DNA of 64,000 nucleotides from Serinicoccus hydrothermalis (GCF_001685415.1 NZ_CP014989.1:2976001-3040000); one strand, 5' to 3'. Positions 26,323 through 35,251 are shown, counted from the stretch's first letter. Notes: generated by a model not told the origin, from the sequence alone. Numbers and translations are program-made.

Positions 26323-27510
26323 TCAGCGCAGGTCGCGGTGCTGCCGGGCGCGCAGCGGCTTGACGACCGGCCGCCGGCCCCGGTGCCGCTGCACGGCCAG
26401 CTCGTAGGACTCCACGAGCGACTCGGTCGAGGCCCGCCAGGAGTGGGTCTGCGCGTCGGCCCGTGCGGCCGCGCCCATCCGCCCCTTGATCCCGGGCTCG
26501 AGCAGGAGGCGGCGCAGGCGGTCGGCATACCCCGCCGTGTCGCCGGGCTCGACGAGGAAGCCGGTCTCGCCGTCCTCGATGACGAAGGGGATGCCCCCGG
26601 CGCGGGCGCCGACGACCGGCACACCGCTGGCCATGGACTCCAGCGCCACCAGGCCGAGCGTCTCGGTGGTCGAGGGGAAGGCGAAGGCGTCGGCGCTGGC
26701 GTAGGCCGCCGCGAGCTCCTCCCCGGCGAGGTAGCCGGTGAAGACCGTGGGGGTCCCGGCGAAGAGCTTCTCCAGCTCGGGCCGCGCCGGACCGGACCCG
26801 ACGAAGGCGAGCCGGACCCCGTCGGCCGCCAGCTCACGGATCGGCTCCAGCAGCTGGTCCAGGTCCTTCTCCCGCGACAGCCGGCCGACGTAGAGCACCA
26901 GCGGCGCCTCGGGATGGCCCCCGGTCAGCCGCTCGCGCATCTCGGGATCGCGCCGCGAGGGGTGGTAGCCGACGGTGTCGACCGCCTTGGGCCACAGGTC
27001 GACCTCGCGGATGCCGACCTCGCGGGCGCGGGCGACCATCTGCGCCGAGGTGCACAGGTTGACCTCGGCGAGGTTGTGCATCCCCGTGATCCAGGCCTGG
27101 CTCGGCGCCCGCAGCAGGGAGAGCCCGTTGCCGAGACGGGTGGTGTAGGACGGCACGTCGGTGTGGAAGCTGGCGAGCAGCGGCAGGTTGCGGCGCCGCG
27201 CCGAGATGACGCCGTAGGCCGCGAGCCACACCGGGTTGACCGCGTGCACGATGTCGGGGTGGAAGGCCTGCATCTCCCGCGCGATGCGGGCGGTCGGCAG
27301 GCCGACCATGATCTCGGGATACCACGGCTGGAAGGACACCGAGCGCACCTTCACGACGCGGTGCGGCCCGTGGTGGGTCGGCGGCTCGCCCGGGGCGAAG
27401 ACCAGCGCCTCGTGCCCCAGCTCGGTCAGCTGGTCCAGGGTGCGGGTGACGCGGGTGACGACGCCGTCGACCTTGGGCAGGAAGACCTCGGTGAACAGCG
27501 CGATCCGCAT
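26323..27510 (-). CDS. GT4 glycosyltransferase, SQD2/SqdX-like (sulfoquinovosyl diacylglycerol synthase candidate)
   Basis: A 395-aa GT-B fold GT4 enzyme: ALFTEVFLPKVDGVVTRV at the N-terminus, FHPDIVHAVNPVWLA, LLASFHTDVPSY, and the donor-binding GRLSREKDLDQL ... FPSTTETLGLVALESMASG with the E-x7-E motif. These segments resemble plant SQD2, cyanobacterial SqdX and actinobacterial MgtA mannosyltransferases. It lies 20 bp after UDP-sulfoquinovose synthase on the same strand, which favours transfer of sulfoquinovose to diacylglycerol at the membrane. A mannosyl or glucuronosyl donor remains possible on sequence alone. Confidence 0.78.
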   Translation of the reverse strand: MRIALFTEVFLPKVDGVVTRVTRTLDQLTELGHEALVFAPGEPPTHHGPHRVVKVRSVSFQPWYPEIMVGLPTARIAREMQAFHPDIVHAVNPVWLAAYGVISARRRNLPLLASFHTDVPSYTTRLGNGLSLLRAPSQAWITGMHNLAEVNLCTSAQMVARAREVGIREVDLWPKAVDTVGYHPSRRDPEMRERLTGGHPEAPLVLYVGRLSREKDLDQLLEPIRELAADGVRLAFVGSGPARPELEKLFAGTPTVFTGYLAGEELAAAYASADAFAFPSTTETLGLVALESMASGVPVVGARAGGIPFVIEDGETGFLVEPGDTAGYADRLRRLLLEPGIKGRMGAAARADAQTHSWRASTESLVESYELAVQRHRGRRPVVKPLRARQHRDLR

Positions 27511-27530
27511 GGGGTATGCCTGGGCCCGCG

Positions 27531-28820
27531 TCAGGCGGGATGCTCCGCGCGGTCCCCGGCGCGGTCCCCGGCGGTCGCCTCGCCGCGGCCCTCGGTGGAC
27601 ACGGGGGCACCCGCCCCGGCGAGCGCGGCGCGGGAGGCCGGGACGCCGGCCTCCTGGGCCGAGGTCCAGGTCGAGGTGCACGGGATCTTGTCGAGGTCGG
27701 CGCGGTCGGCATACCGCCGGGCGACGTCCTCCACCTCCATGAGCAGGCCCTCCTCGAGCAGCGTCGGCTCCAGGCCGAGGTCGAGGAAGGTCTCGTTGTG
27801 CACGTGCAGCTCGTTCTCCGCCGCCTCGTGCCGCGGGTTGGGCACCAGCTCGACCTCGGCGTCGCTGATCCGCGCGACCAGCTCGGCGAGGTCGCGCACC
27901 CGGTGGGTCTGGGTCATCTGGTTGAAGATCTTGACCCGGTCGCCGCGGGCGGGCGGGTTCTCGACCGCGATCTGCACGCAGCGCGCCATGTCGCGCAGGT
28001 GGATGAAGGCTCGGGTCTGGCCGCCGGTGCCGTGCACCGTGAGCGGGTAGCCGACCGCCGCCTGCATGAGGAAGCGGTTGAGCACCGTGCCGTAGTCGCC
28101 GTCGTAGTCGAAGCGGTTGATGAGCCGCTCGTCGCGCAGCGTCTGGTCGGTGTGCGTGCCCCAGATGATGCCCTGGTGCAGGTCGGTGATCCGCAGCGCG
28201 TCGTTCTTGGCGTAGTAGGCGAAGAGCTGCTGGTCCATGCACTTGGTCATGTGGTAGACCGAGCCCGGGTTGGTGGGGTAGAGGATCTGCTGGTCGACCT
28301 GCGCGCCGTCGTCACCGGAGATCTGGACGTCGAGGTAGCCCTCGGGGATCGCCATACCGGCGGTGCCGTAGCCGTAGACTCCCATGGTGCCGAGGTGCAC
28401 GAGGTGCGCGTCGAGGCCGGTCTCCACCAGGGCGCACAGCAGGTTGTGCGTGGCCCCGGTGTTGTTGTCGACGGTGTAGCGCTTGTGCCGCGGCGACTTC
28501 ATCGAGTAGGGCGCGGAGCGCTGCTCGGCGAAGTGCACGACCACGTCCGGGCGCTCGGTGTCGAGGAAGGAGCGCAGCCCCTCGTAGTCCTGCGCGAGGT
28601 CGATATCGCGGAAGCGCATCTGCTGCCCCGACACCTCGTGCCACGCGGCCAGCCGCTCCTCGATGCCGGCGATGGGGGTCAACGACTGCGCCCCGAGCTC
28701 CTCGTCGATCCGGCGCCGGACGAGGTTGTCGACGATGACGACCTCGTGGCCGAGGTCGGACAGGTGCAGCGCCGCGGGCCAGCCGCAGAAGCCGTCGCCG
28801 CCGAGCACAGCGATCAACAC
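27531..28820 (-). CDS. sqdB: UDP-sulfoquinovose synthase (SQD1/SqdB)
   Basis: An extended-SDR enzyme of 429 aa that converts UDP-glucose and sulfite to UDP-sulfoquinovose. Distinctive SQD1 features are LGGDGFCGWPAALHL (NAD site), VDNLVRRRIDEELGAQSLTPI, VVHFAEQRSAPYSM, LGTMGVYG (catalytic Thr), SVYHMTK (Tyr/Lys), LNRFLMQAAVGYPLTVHG and VPNPRHEAAENELH. The GTG start follows AAGGAG by 7 nt. The last 45 or so residues are an Ala/Gly-rich tail beyond the family core. It is followed by the SQD2-like glycosyltransferase, giving a two-gene sulfolipid cassette, unexpected in a non-photosynthetic actinobacterium. Confidence 0.9.
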   Translation of the reverse strand: MLIAVLGGDGFCGWPAALHLSDLGHEVVIVDNLVRRRIDEELGAQSLTPIAGIEERLAAWHEVSGQQMRFRDIDLAQDYEGLRSFLDTERPDVVVHFAEQRSAPYSMKSPRHKRYTVDNNTGATHNLLCALVETGLDAHLVHLGTMGVYGYGTAGMAIPEGYLDVQISGDDGAQVDQQILYPTNPGSVYHMTKCMDQQLFAYYAKNDALRITDLHQGIIWGTHTDQTLRDERLINRFDYDGDYGTVLNRFLMQAAVGYPLTVHGTGGQTRAFIHLRDMARCVQIAVENPPARGDRVKIFNQMTQTHRVRDLAELVARISDAEVELVPNPRHEAAENELHVHNETFLDLGLEPTLLEEGLLMEVEDVARRYADRADLDKIPCTSTWTSAQEAGVPASRAALAGAGAPVSTEGRGEATAGDRAGDRAEHPA

Positions 28821-28964
28821 GTGGGGAGCTCCTTGCCGTCGGGCACGCACCGGTCGGCGCGTGGGGGTCAAGGTATCAATGCCGCCCGGGTATGCCGTGT
28901 GCCGCGGCTGGCGGCGCGGTGAAAAGGGCTGGGGCGCCCGCGCCGGACCAGGCACGATGGGGGC

Positions 28965-30665
28965 ATGGGACACGTCGACGTCGCCGCGGTGGGCTACACG
29001 CTCCCCGACGGCAGGCCGCTGCTGCGCGACATCGGCCTGCGCCTCGGCGACGGGGCACGGGTCGCCCTGGTGGGACCGAACGGCAGCGGCAAGACCACGC
29101 TGCTGCGGATCGTCGCCGACGAGCTGCGCCCGCACGAGGGCTCGGTCTCGCGCAGCGGCGGGCTGGGGGTGATGCCGCAGTTCATCGGCACGATGGGGCG
29201 GGACACCGCCGGGGCCGAGCCGCCCACGGTGCGCGACCTGCTCGTGTCGGTGGCGCCGGGGCGGATCCGGGACGCGGCGCGGGCGCTGGAGGCCGCCGAG
29301 CTGGCGATCATGACCGTCGACGACGAGCCGGCCCAGCTCGCCTACGCCCAGGCGCTGGCCGACTGGGCCGACGTCGGCGGCTACGAGCAGGAGACGCTCT
29401 GGGACGTGTGCACGGTCGCGGCCCTGGGCACACCGTTCGAGCAGGCGCAGTGGCGGGGCACCGACACACTGTCCGGCGGGGAGCAGAAGCGGCTGGCGCT
29501 GGAGGCGCTGCTGCGCGGGCCGGACGAGGTGCTGCTGCTCGACGAGCCGGACAACTACCTCGACGTGCCGGCCAAGCGCTGGCTGGAGGAGCAGCTGCGC
29601 GCCAGCCCGAAGACCATCCTGCTGATCAGCCACGACCGGGAGCTGCTGGCCCAGGCCGCGACCCGGGTGGCGACGCTGGAGCCGGGCGCGGCGGGCAGCA
29701 CCCTGTGGGTGCACCCGGGCAGCTTCGCGACCTGGCACCAGGCCCGCGAGGAGCGCAACGCCCGGCTGGAGGAGGCCCGGCGCCGCTGGGACGAGGGACA
29801 CGCCAAGCTCCGCGAGCTCATGCTGCGCTACAAGGCCAAGGCGGCCTACAACGCCGACATGGCCAGCCAGTACCAGGCGGCCCAGACCCGGCTGCGTCGC
29901 TTCGAGGAGGCGGGGCCGCCGGAGGCGGTCGCGCACGAGCAGCGGGTGCGGATGCGGCTGCGCGGCGGCCGGACCGCCAAGCGGGCGGTGATCTGCGAGG
30001 ACGTCGAGCTGACCGGGCTGATGCGGCCCTTCGGCCTGGAGGTCTGGTACGGCGACCGGGTCGCGGTGCTCGGCTCCAACGGCTCGGGCAAGTCGCACTT
30101 CCTGCGGCTCCTCGCGGCCGGTGGCAGCGACCCCGAGCCGGAGCACCGGCCGGTCGGTGACGTGGTGCCGGCGCCGGTCGGGCATACCGGCGTGGCGCGG
30201 CTGGGCGCCCGGGTGCGGCCCGGCTGGTTCGCCCAGACGCACGACCACCCGGAGCTGCGCGGGCGGACGCTCCTGGAGATCCTGCACCGCGGCGACGAGC
30301 ACCGGCGGGGTATGCCGCAGCAGGAGGCCGCGCGGGTGCTCGACCGCTACGAGCTGGCCCGGGCCGGCGAGCAGCGCTTCGACTCGCTGTCCGGCGGGCA
30401 GCAGGCGCGGGTGCAGATCCTGCTGCTGGAGCTGTCCGGCGCGACCCTGCTGCTGCTCGACGAGCCGACCGACAACCTCGACCTGCACTCGGCCGAGGCG
30501 CTGCAGGCGGGCCTGGAGGCCTTCGAGGGCACGGTGCTCGCGGTCACCCACGACCGGTGGTTCGCCGACTCCTTCGACCGCTTCGTCGTCTTCGGCGCCG
30601 ACGGGCGGGTGCGGGAGACCGACGGACCGGTGTGGGAGGAGATCAGGGTCGATCGCGCCCGGTAG
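28965..30665 (+). CDS. ABC-F family ATPase (ribosome-associated)
   Basis: A 566-aa soluble protein with two ABC cassettes and no membrane helices. Cassette 1: GPNGSGKTT (about 38-46), LSGGEQKR, LLLLDEPDNYLDV. Cassette 2: [30 protein letters not shown] charged helical linker (about 265-330) joins them. ABC-F proteins act on the ribosomal E/P site as translation factors or antibiotic-resistance factors; which applies here cannot be told. CACGAT lies 6 nt before the ATG, a leaderless-type start. The first copy of the 83-bp repeat begins 38 bp after its stop codon. Confidence 0.88.
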   Translation: MGHVDVAAVGYTLPDGRPLLRDIGLRLGDGARVALVGPNGSGKTTLLRIVADELRPHEGSVSRSGGLGVMPQFIGTMGRDTAGAEPPTVRDLLVSVAPGRIRDAARALEAAELAIMTVDDEPAQLAYAQALADWADVGGYEQETLWDVCTVAALGTPFEQAQWRGTDTLSGGEQKRLALEALLRGPDEVLLLDEPDNYLDVPAKRWLEEQLRASPKTILLISHDRELLAQAATRVATLEPGAAGSTLWVHPGSFATWHQAREERNARLEEARRRWDEGHAKLRELMLRYKAKAAYNADMASQYQAAQTRLRRFEEAGPPEAVAHEQRVRMRLRGGRTAKRAVICEDVELTGLMRPFGLEVWYGDRVAVLGSNGSGKSHFLRLLAAGGSDPEPEHRPVGDVVPAPVGHTGVARLGARVRPGWFAQTHDHPELRGRTLLEILHRGDEHRRGMPQQEAARVLDRYELARAGEQRFDSLSGGQQARVQILLLELSGATLLLLDEPTDNLDLHSAEALQAGLEAFEGTVLAVTHDRWFADSFDRFVVFGADGRVRETDGPVWEEIRVDRAR

Positions 30666-30703
30666 CGGGCATACCGGCGTCGTTCCCGGGTCTCGGCCGC
30701 ACC

Positions 30704-30786
30704 GAGCGCCGGTATGTCACTCAGCAGCCTGCTCGAGGAGGCTCCTGAGTGACATACCGGCGCTCAGATGACGTGGGGGCTGTCAG
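30704..30786. repeat. 83-bp direct repeat, left copy, containing a perfect hairpin
   Basis: Identical over 83 bp to 31531-31613. Its first 62 bp are an inverted repeat: GAGCGCCGGTATGTCACTCA pairs with TGAGTGACATACCGGCGCTC, with AGCCT/AGGCT pairing inside. The last 21 bp equal the sequence around the htrA stop codon, although htrA is not here, so this copy looks like the product of a duplication. Confidence 0.95.
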
Positions 30787-30836
30787 TTGCGGGCACCGGG
30801 TCTGGTCGGCACCCCCTCCGGCCGGTATGCCCACCC

Positions 30837-31460
30837 TCAACGTGCGGAGCCCTCACGCCACACGATCACGTCCGCGATTCGCAAGAGCGAGATGTCGCTC
30901 AACCCGGCTGCGCCCCGGAGTCTGGTCAGGTGGTCGACGAACTCCGCGTCCCGGAACATGTTGGAGAAGGCCGCCCACTGCCCACGTGAGTCCTGCGCCC
31001 CGAACTGCTGACGAACCACTTCGTCGTAGACAGGGATGAGATGGGGTCTCTTCCGAGCCAGAAGCTTGCTGGTGCGAACAGGACCGAACGCGGGCAGGCG
31101 TCGGAGCGCGCCCCAAAGATCTCTGGCGGGTCCGCCCTCCTCGAGCAGCCATCGATCATGGGACCGCGTGATGTTGGCGCTCCGGGGGATGTCGGCCAGC
31201 AGCTGCTCCACCTGAGAGGGATCCTCCAAGAGCTGGCGCGCGGCCCTGCCACTCACTGGCACCGAGAGCATGGACAGGGCCACCAGGTCATCGGTCGTGA
31301 TCGAGTCGGCGATATCTTGGCGATCACCCCCACCGCCCAGCCGCTCGAAGTAGGAGCCGGTGTAGGCAGTGGCGGTGAAGTAGTCAGTTAGGTGCTGTAG
31401 TGCGTCCTCGAGACGGTGCGGTGTGAGGATGTCGGGCGTGGTCCACGTCGGGGCAGTCAT
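30837..31460 (-). CDS. DUF6308-like protein inside a repeat-flanked cassette
   Basis: A 207-aa protein I recognise only as resembling DUF6308 family proteins (ITTDDLVALSMLSVPVSG, RLPAFGPVRTSKLLARKRPHLIPVYDEVVRQQF). It looks soluble and helical; the LLARKRPHLIPVYD segment is the most conserved-looking part. The base composition is visibly less GC-rich than the flanking genes. TAGCGT lies 6 nt before the ATG. The gene sits alone in 744 bp between two identical 83-bp direct repeats, suggesting it arrived as a unit. I do not know the function. Confidence 0.75.
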   Translation of the reverse strand: MTAPTWTTPDILTPHRLEDALQHLTDYFTATAYTGSYFERLGGGGDRQDIADSITTDDLVALSMLSVPVSGRAARQLLEDPSQVEQLLADIPRSANITRSHDRWLLEEGGPARDLWGALRRLPAFGPVRTSKLLARKRPHLIPVYDEVVRQQFGAQDSRGQWAAFSNMFRDAEFVDHLTRLRGAAGLSDISLLRIADVIVWREGSAR

Positions 31461-31530
31461 TCATCCACGCTAGCCACGGGAGAGGTATCCGGCACGAATT
31501 CGAAGAGACTTCCAGCCGGGCACACTGACT

Positions 31531-31613
31531 GAGCGCCGGTATGTCACTCAGCAGCCTGCTCGAGGAGGCTCCTGAGTGACATACCGGCGCTCAGATGACG
31601 TGGGGGCTGTCAG
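31531..31613. repeat. 83-bp direct repeat, right copy: htrA stop and hairpin
   Basis: Identical to 30704-30786. In the minus-strand sense it starts at the htrA stop codon (31610-31612) and continues into a 20-bp-arm hairpin (31531-31592) that would be the htrA terminator. This is presumably the original copy because it is joined to an intact gene end. Confidence 0.95.
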
Positions 31614-32935
31614 CCCTCCTCGTCCGGCCGGGTGACCAGGGTGACGGTGACCTCGGCCCGCTCGCCGTCGCGGATGTAGGCGATCTTCGCCTCGTCGCCG
31701 GCGCCGCGCTCGCGGACCTGGCCGACGAGGGCGGTGGCGCTGGTGACGGGCTCGTCGTCGATGGCGACGATGAGGTCACCGCTCTCCAGGCCGACCGCCG
31801 ACGCGGGGGAGTCCGGCTCCACCTGGGTGACCGCGGCACCGGAGACCGTGGCGCCGTCGGCCTGCGCCTGGGCGTCGTCGAGGCCGACCCCGAGGAAGGC
31901 GTGCGTCGCGGTGCCGGTCTCGATGAGCTGGTCCGCGATGAGCTGGACCTTGCCCGAGGGGATGGCGAAGCCGATGCCGATGGAGCCGCTCTGGCCGCCC
32001 ATGCCGGAGCCCAGCGAGGCGATCGAGGAGTTGATGCCGACCAGCTCGCCGGCGGCGTTGACCAGGGCGCCGCCGGAGTTGCCCGGGTTGATCGCGGCCG
32101 AGGTCTGGATCGCGTTGGTGAAGACGGCGGCGCCCGGGTCGCTGGGGTCCTGGGACGAGCCCTGCGTGGTGACCGGCCGGTCCAGCGCGCTGACGATCCC
32201 GGTGGTGACGGTTCCGGACAGGCCCAGCGGGTTGCCGACGGCCATGACCGGGTCGCCCACGCCCAGCGCGGAGTCGTCGCCCACGGCGATCGGGGTGAGC
32301 CCGTCCGGCACCGAGTCCATCTTGATGACGGCGAGGTCGCTCGAGGGGTCGGTCCCGACGACCTCGGCGGGGTAGGAGCGCCCGTTGGGCAGGGTGACCT
32401 GCACCTCCTGGGCGCCCTCGACGACGTGCGCGTTGGTGACGATGTGGCCCTCGGTGTCCCACACGACACCGGACCCCGCGCCCTCGCCGTTCATGCCGGC
32501 GACGGCTATCGAGACCGTGCTCGGGGTGACGGCGTCGGCGACCGAGCCCCAGTCCTGCTCGCCGGTCAGCGAGACCGTCGTGCCCCGGGCGTCGCCGGAG
32601 GCCTGGTCGTCCTCGGAGTCGGCCACGCTCTGCTCGGCGACGGTGCCCGGACCGTCCCCGGCGAGCTGGATCGCGGCATAGGTCCCGCCCGAGGCGAGCA
32701 GCGCCGCGAGCACGCTCGCGACGGCGATGTCACCGACCCGTCGGCGCTCGCGCCGGGGAGCGGGAGGGGTGGTGGTGGGAGGCGCGGCCTGGTGCGCGGT
32801 CGTGTCGTCCGACGAGGCCTCGGTCCGCACCGGCGGGACCGGTGAGGTGGCGTCCGAGGAGAGGGGACCGGTCGCGTCCTGCTGCTGCGCCCGGTCGGAG
32901 GAGTAGCCCTGCGGGTCCTGCTGTGGCGTCGTCAT
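31610..32935 (-). CDS. HtrA/DegP-type membrane-anchored serine protease with PDZ domain
   Basis: A 441-aa protein with a Pro/Thr/Gln-rich cytoplasmic N-terminus (1-66), one membrane helix (about 70-92), a trypsin-like domain with the triad His in VTNAHVV, Asp in SSDLAVIK and Ser in NPGNSGGAL, and a C-terminal PDZ domain (about 340-430). It should degrade misfolded proteins outside the membrane. It follows the sensor kinase and response regulator on the same strand, 44 bp downstream, the arrangement of mycobacterial MprAB-PepD, where the kinase senses envelope stress and the protease is a target. Confidence 0.92.
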   Translation of the reverse strand: MTTPQQDPQGYSSDRAQQQDATGPLSSDATSPVPPVRTEASSDDTTAHQAAPPTTTPPAPRRERRRVGDIAVASVLAALLASGGTYAAIQLAGDGPGTVAEQSVADSEDDQASGDARGTTVSLTGEQDWGSVADAVTPSTVSIAVAGMNGEGAGSGVVWDTEGHIVTNAHVVEGAQEVQVTLPNGRSYPAEVVGTDPSSDLAVIKMDSVPDGLTPIAVGDDSALGVGDPVMAVGNPLGLSGTVTTGIVSALDRPVTTQGSSQDPSDPGAAVFTNAIQTSAAINPGNSGGALVNAAGELVGINSSIASLGSGMGGQSGSIGIGFAIPSGKVQLIADQLIETGTATHAFLGVGLDDAQAQADGATVSGAAVTQVEPDSPASAVGLESGDLIVAIDDEPVTSATALVGQVRERGAGDEAKIAYIRDGERAEVTVTLVTRPDEEG

Positions 32936-32979
32936 GGTCCGATGACATCACGCGGACGTCGGCACAGCCTGGGTGCGGG

Positions 32980-34470
32980 CTATGAGTTTGCTGGACGCGC
33001 CGGCGCGGGCAGCTCGACGCGGAACGTGGCCCCGCCGCCGCGCGTAGGGGTATGCCTGACCGAGCCCTGGTGGCGCCCCACGATGGCGGCGACGATCGCC
33101 AGCCCCAGCCCGGTGCCGCCGGAGGCGCGGCTGCGCGACTTGTCGGCGCGGTAGAAGCGCTCGAAGACCCGGTCGGCGGTGTCCTCGGACAGGCCCTGCC
33201 CGTGGTCACGCACCTCGACGACGACCTGCTCGCCGACGCGCCCCACCGCCACCTCGACCGGCGTCCCCGCCGGGGTGTGCGCCAACGCGTTCGCGACGAG
33301 GTTGGTGAGGACCTGGCGCAGCGCGCCGTCCTCGCCGACGACCACGGGCACCGAGTCCGGGTCGGTCCCGGGCAGCGGCACGAGCCGCACGCTGCGCTCC
33401 GGCGCCCGCACCCGCGCGTCCTGCACGACGTCGGACGCGAGCACCGTGAGGTCGACCCGGGTGGGGGCCATCTCCGGCTGCGAGTCCCACCGCGTCAGGG
33501 TCAGCAGGTCCTCGACGAGCCGGGTCATCCGGGTGGCCTCGTCCTCGATCCGGCGCATCGCCCCGGCGACGTCCTCGGGGTCGGACATGGCCCCGAAACG
33601 GTGCAGCTCGGCATACCCCTTGACCGTGGCGAGCGGGGTCCGCAGCTCGTGCGAGGCGTCCGCCACGAAGTCGCGCATCCGCTGCTCGGAGGCCTCGCGG
33701 ACCGCGAAGGAGTGCTCGATGTGCGCGAGCATCGCGTTGAGCGACTCCGAGAGGGAGCCGACCTCGTCGCGGGCGCCGGGCGGGGGGATGCGCCGGGTGA
33801 GGTCGCCGGCCGCGATCGCCGCCGCGGTGTCCTCCATCCGGCTGAGCGGGCGGAAGGCGCGGCGCACGGCGAACCAGCCGAGCACCCCGACGAGCACCAT
33901 CGTCGTCAGCCCGATGACGAAGGTGAGGAAGGCCAGCTGCCGGACCGTGCTGTCGACCTCGTCCAGCGGCAGCGCCACCGCGATGGTGCCGGAGACCACC
34001 TCCTGGCCCTCGTTCATCGGCAGCGCCAGCACCCGCCAGGTGCCGACGCCCTCGGTGCTGCCGACGGTGAACGGCGTCCCGAGCCGCTCGTCGTGGGTGG
34101 TGACCCGGTGCAGGTCCGGGGTGTCCTGCATCCCGCGCGAGGCGAGCGGGACGGTGCGCGCCGAGGGGTCGTTGGGCGTGTAGAGGATGTAGTAGGAGTT
34201 CGGCGGCAGCCACAGCTCGGCGCTGGTGCTCTGCTGCCCCGTCGCCTCCTCGAGCAGCTGCGCGGAGACCCGCTGGGCGAGCGGGTTGATGTAGGTCTCG
34301 AGGTCGGCGTCCACCCGGTCCACGAGGTAGCCGCGGAGCATGGTCATGGTCACCGAGGTCGTGAGCAGGTAGGCCGCGAGCACGAGGAGCACGAGCACCG
34401 TGACGAGCCGTCGGGTCAGCGACAGCCCGTGGAGCTTGGTGTAGGCGGCGCGGCGCAGGTGCTGGAGCAC
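32980..34470 (-). CDS. Sensor histidine kinase (MprB-like)
   Basis: A 496-aa membrane kinase: first helix at about 14-38, an extracytoplasmic sensor region of about 140 residues, second helix, HAMP domain (RRAFRPLSRMEDTAAAI), HisKA with the phospho-His in DASHELRTPLATVKGY, and an HATPase domain with NLVANALAHTP, DHGQGL and GGTGLGLAIV. The GTG start lies 17 bp after the response-regulator stop. The layout with the regulator and HtrA resembles MprAB. The stimulus is not deducible; envelope stress is the likely theme. Confidence 0.9.
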   Translation of the reverse strand: MLQHLRRAAYTKLHGLSLTRRLVTVLVLLVLAAYLLTTSVTMTMLRGYLVDRVDADLETYINPLAQRVSAQLLEEATGQQSTSAELWLPPNSYYILYTPNDPSARTVPLASRGMQDTPDLHRVTTHDERLGTPFTVGSTEGVGTWRVLALPMNEGQEVVSGTIAVALPLDEVDSTVRQLAFLTFVIGLTTMVLVGVLGWFAVRRAFRPLSRMEDTAAAIAAGDLTRRIPPPGARDEVGSLSESLNAMLAHIEHSFAVREASEQRMRDFVADASHELRTPLATVKGYAELHRFGAMSDPEDVAGAMRRIEDEATRMTRLVEDLLTLTRWDSQPEMAPTRVDLTVLASDVVQDARVRAPERSVRLVPLPGTDPDSVPVVVGEDGALRQVLTNLVANALAHTPAGTPVEVAVGRVGEQVVVEVRDHGQGLSEDTADRVFERFYRADKSRSRASGGTGLGLAIVAAIVGRHQGSVRHTPTRGGGATFRVELPAPARPANS

Positions 34471-34487
34471 GGGAGGGGTATGCCGCC

Positions 34488-35198
34488 TCAGCGCGGCTCG
34501 CGCAGCACGTAGCCGACGCCGCGCTTGGTGTGGATGAGCGGCTCGCCGACGACGTCGATCTTGCGCCGCAGGTAGGAGATGTAGGACTCCACGATGTTCA
34601 TCTCGCCGCGGAAGTCGTAGTCCCACACGTGGTCCAGGATCTGGCTCTTGGAGAGCACCCGGCCGGGGTTGAGCATGAGGTAGCGCAGCAGCTTGAACTC
34701 GGTGGGGGAGACCTCGATGACCTTGCCCGCGCGGCGCACCTCGTGGCTGTCCTCGTCCAGCTCCAGGTCCGCGACCCGCAGCGCGTGGTCGTCGCCCTCC
34801 TCGGCGACCCGGGTGCGGCGCAGCACGGCGCGGATGCGGGCCACGACCTCCTCCAGGCTGAACGGCTTGGTGACGTAGTCGTCGCCGCCGACGGTGAGGC
34901 CCTTGATCTTGTCGTCGAGGGAGTCCTTGGCGGTGAGGAAGACGATCGGCAGGTCCAGGCCCCGCTCGCGCAGGGTGCGCGTCACGGTGAAGCCGTCCAT
35001 GTCCGGCAGCATGATGTCGAGCACGGCGAGGTCGAAGTCGTGCTCGCCGGACAGCTGCAGCGCGCTGCGCCCGTCGGGGGCGGCGTGCACCGCGAAGCCG
35101 GCGAAGCGCAGGCTCGTCGTCAGCAGCTCGCGGATGTTGGTCTCGTCCTCGACCACCAGCAGCGTGGCCTCCGGATCGGTGTCACTGGCGGTGGTCAT
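34488..35198 (-). CDS. OmpR/PhoB-family response regulator (MprA-like)
   Basis: A 236-aa regulator with a receiver domain (DE pair in VVEDETN, phospho-Asp in LAVLDIMLPDMDG, Thr in VFLTAKD, Lys in YVTKPF) and a winged-helix DNA-binding domain (SPTEFKLLRYLMLNPGRVLS ... YISYLRRKI). The ATG at 35198 has CACGAT 6 nt upstream. It heads the regulator-kinase-htrA operon, so it probably controls its own operon and htrA. Specific target sequences cannot be seen with confidence. Confidence 0.92.
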   Translation of the reverse strand: MTTASDTDPEATLLVVEDETNIRELLTTSLRFAGFAVHAAPDGRSALQLSGEHDFDLAVLDIMLPDMDGFTVTRTLRERGLDLPIVFLTAKDSLDDKIKGLTVGGDDYVTKPFSLEEVVARIRAVLRRTRVAEEGDDHALRVADLELDEDSHEVRRAGKVIEVSPTEFKLLRYLMLNPGRVLSKSQILDHVWDYDFRGEMNIVESYISYLRRKIDVVGEPLIHTKRGVGYVLREPR

Positions 35199-35251
35199 AC
35201 ACCCATCGTGACGATGGAGCCTGGGCGTTCCCTGGGAGTATGCTGCGCAGG

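Noticed and set aside
27531..30551. A continuous minus-strand reading frame of about 1000 codons through the ABC-F gene into sqdB
   Set aside because: The part opposite the ABC-F gene has Arg/His/Gln-rich shadow composition, while the plus-strand ABC-F protein is unmistakable. Only the sqdB segment is real.
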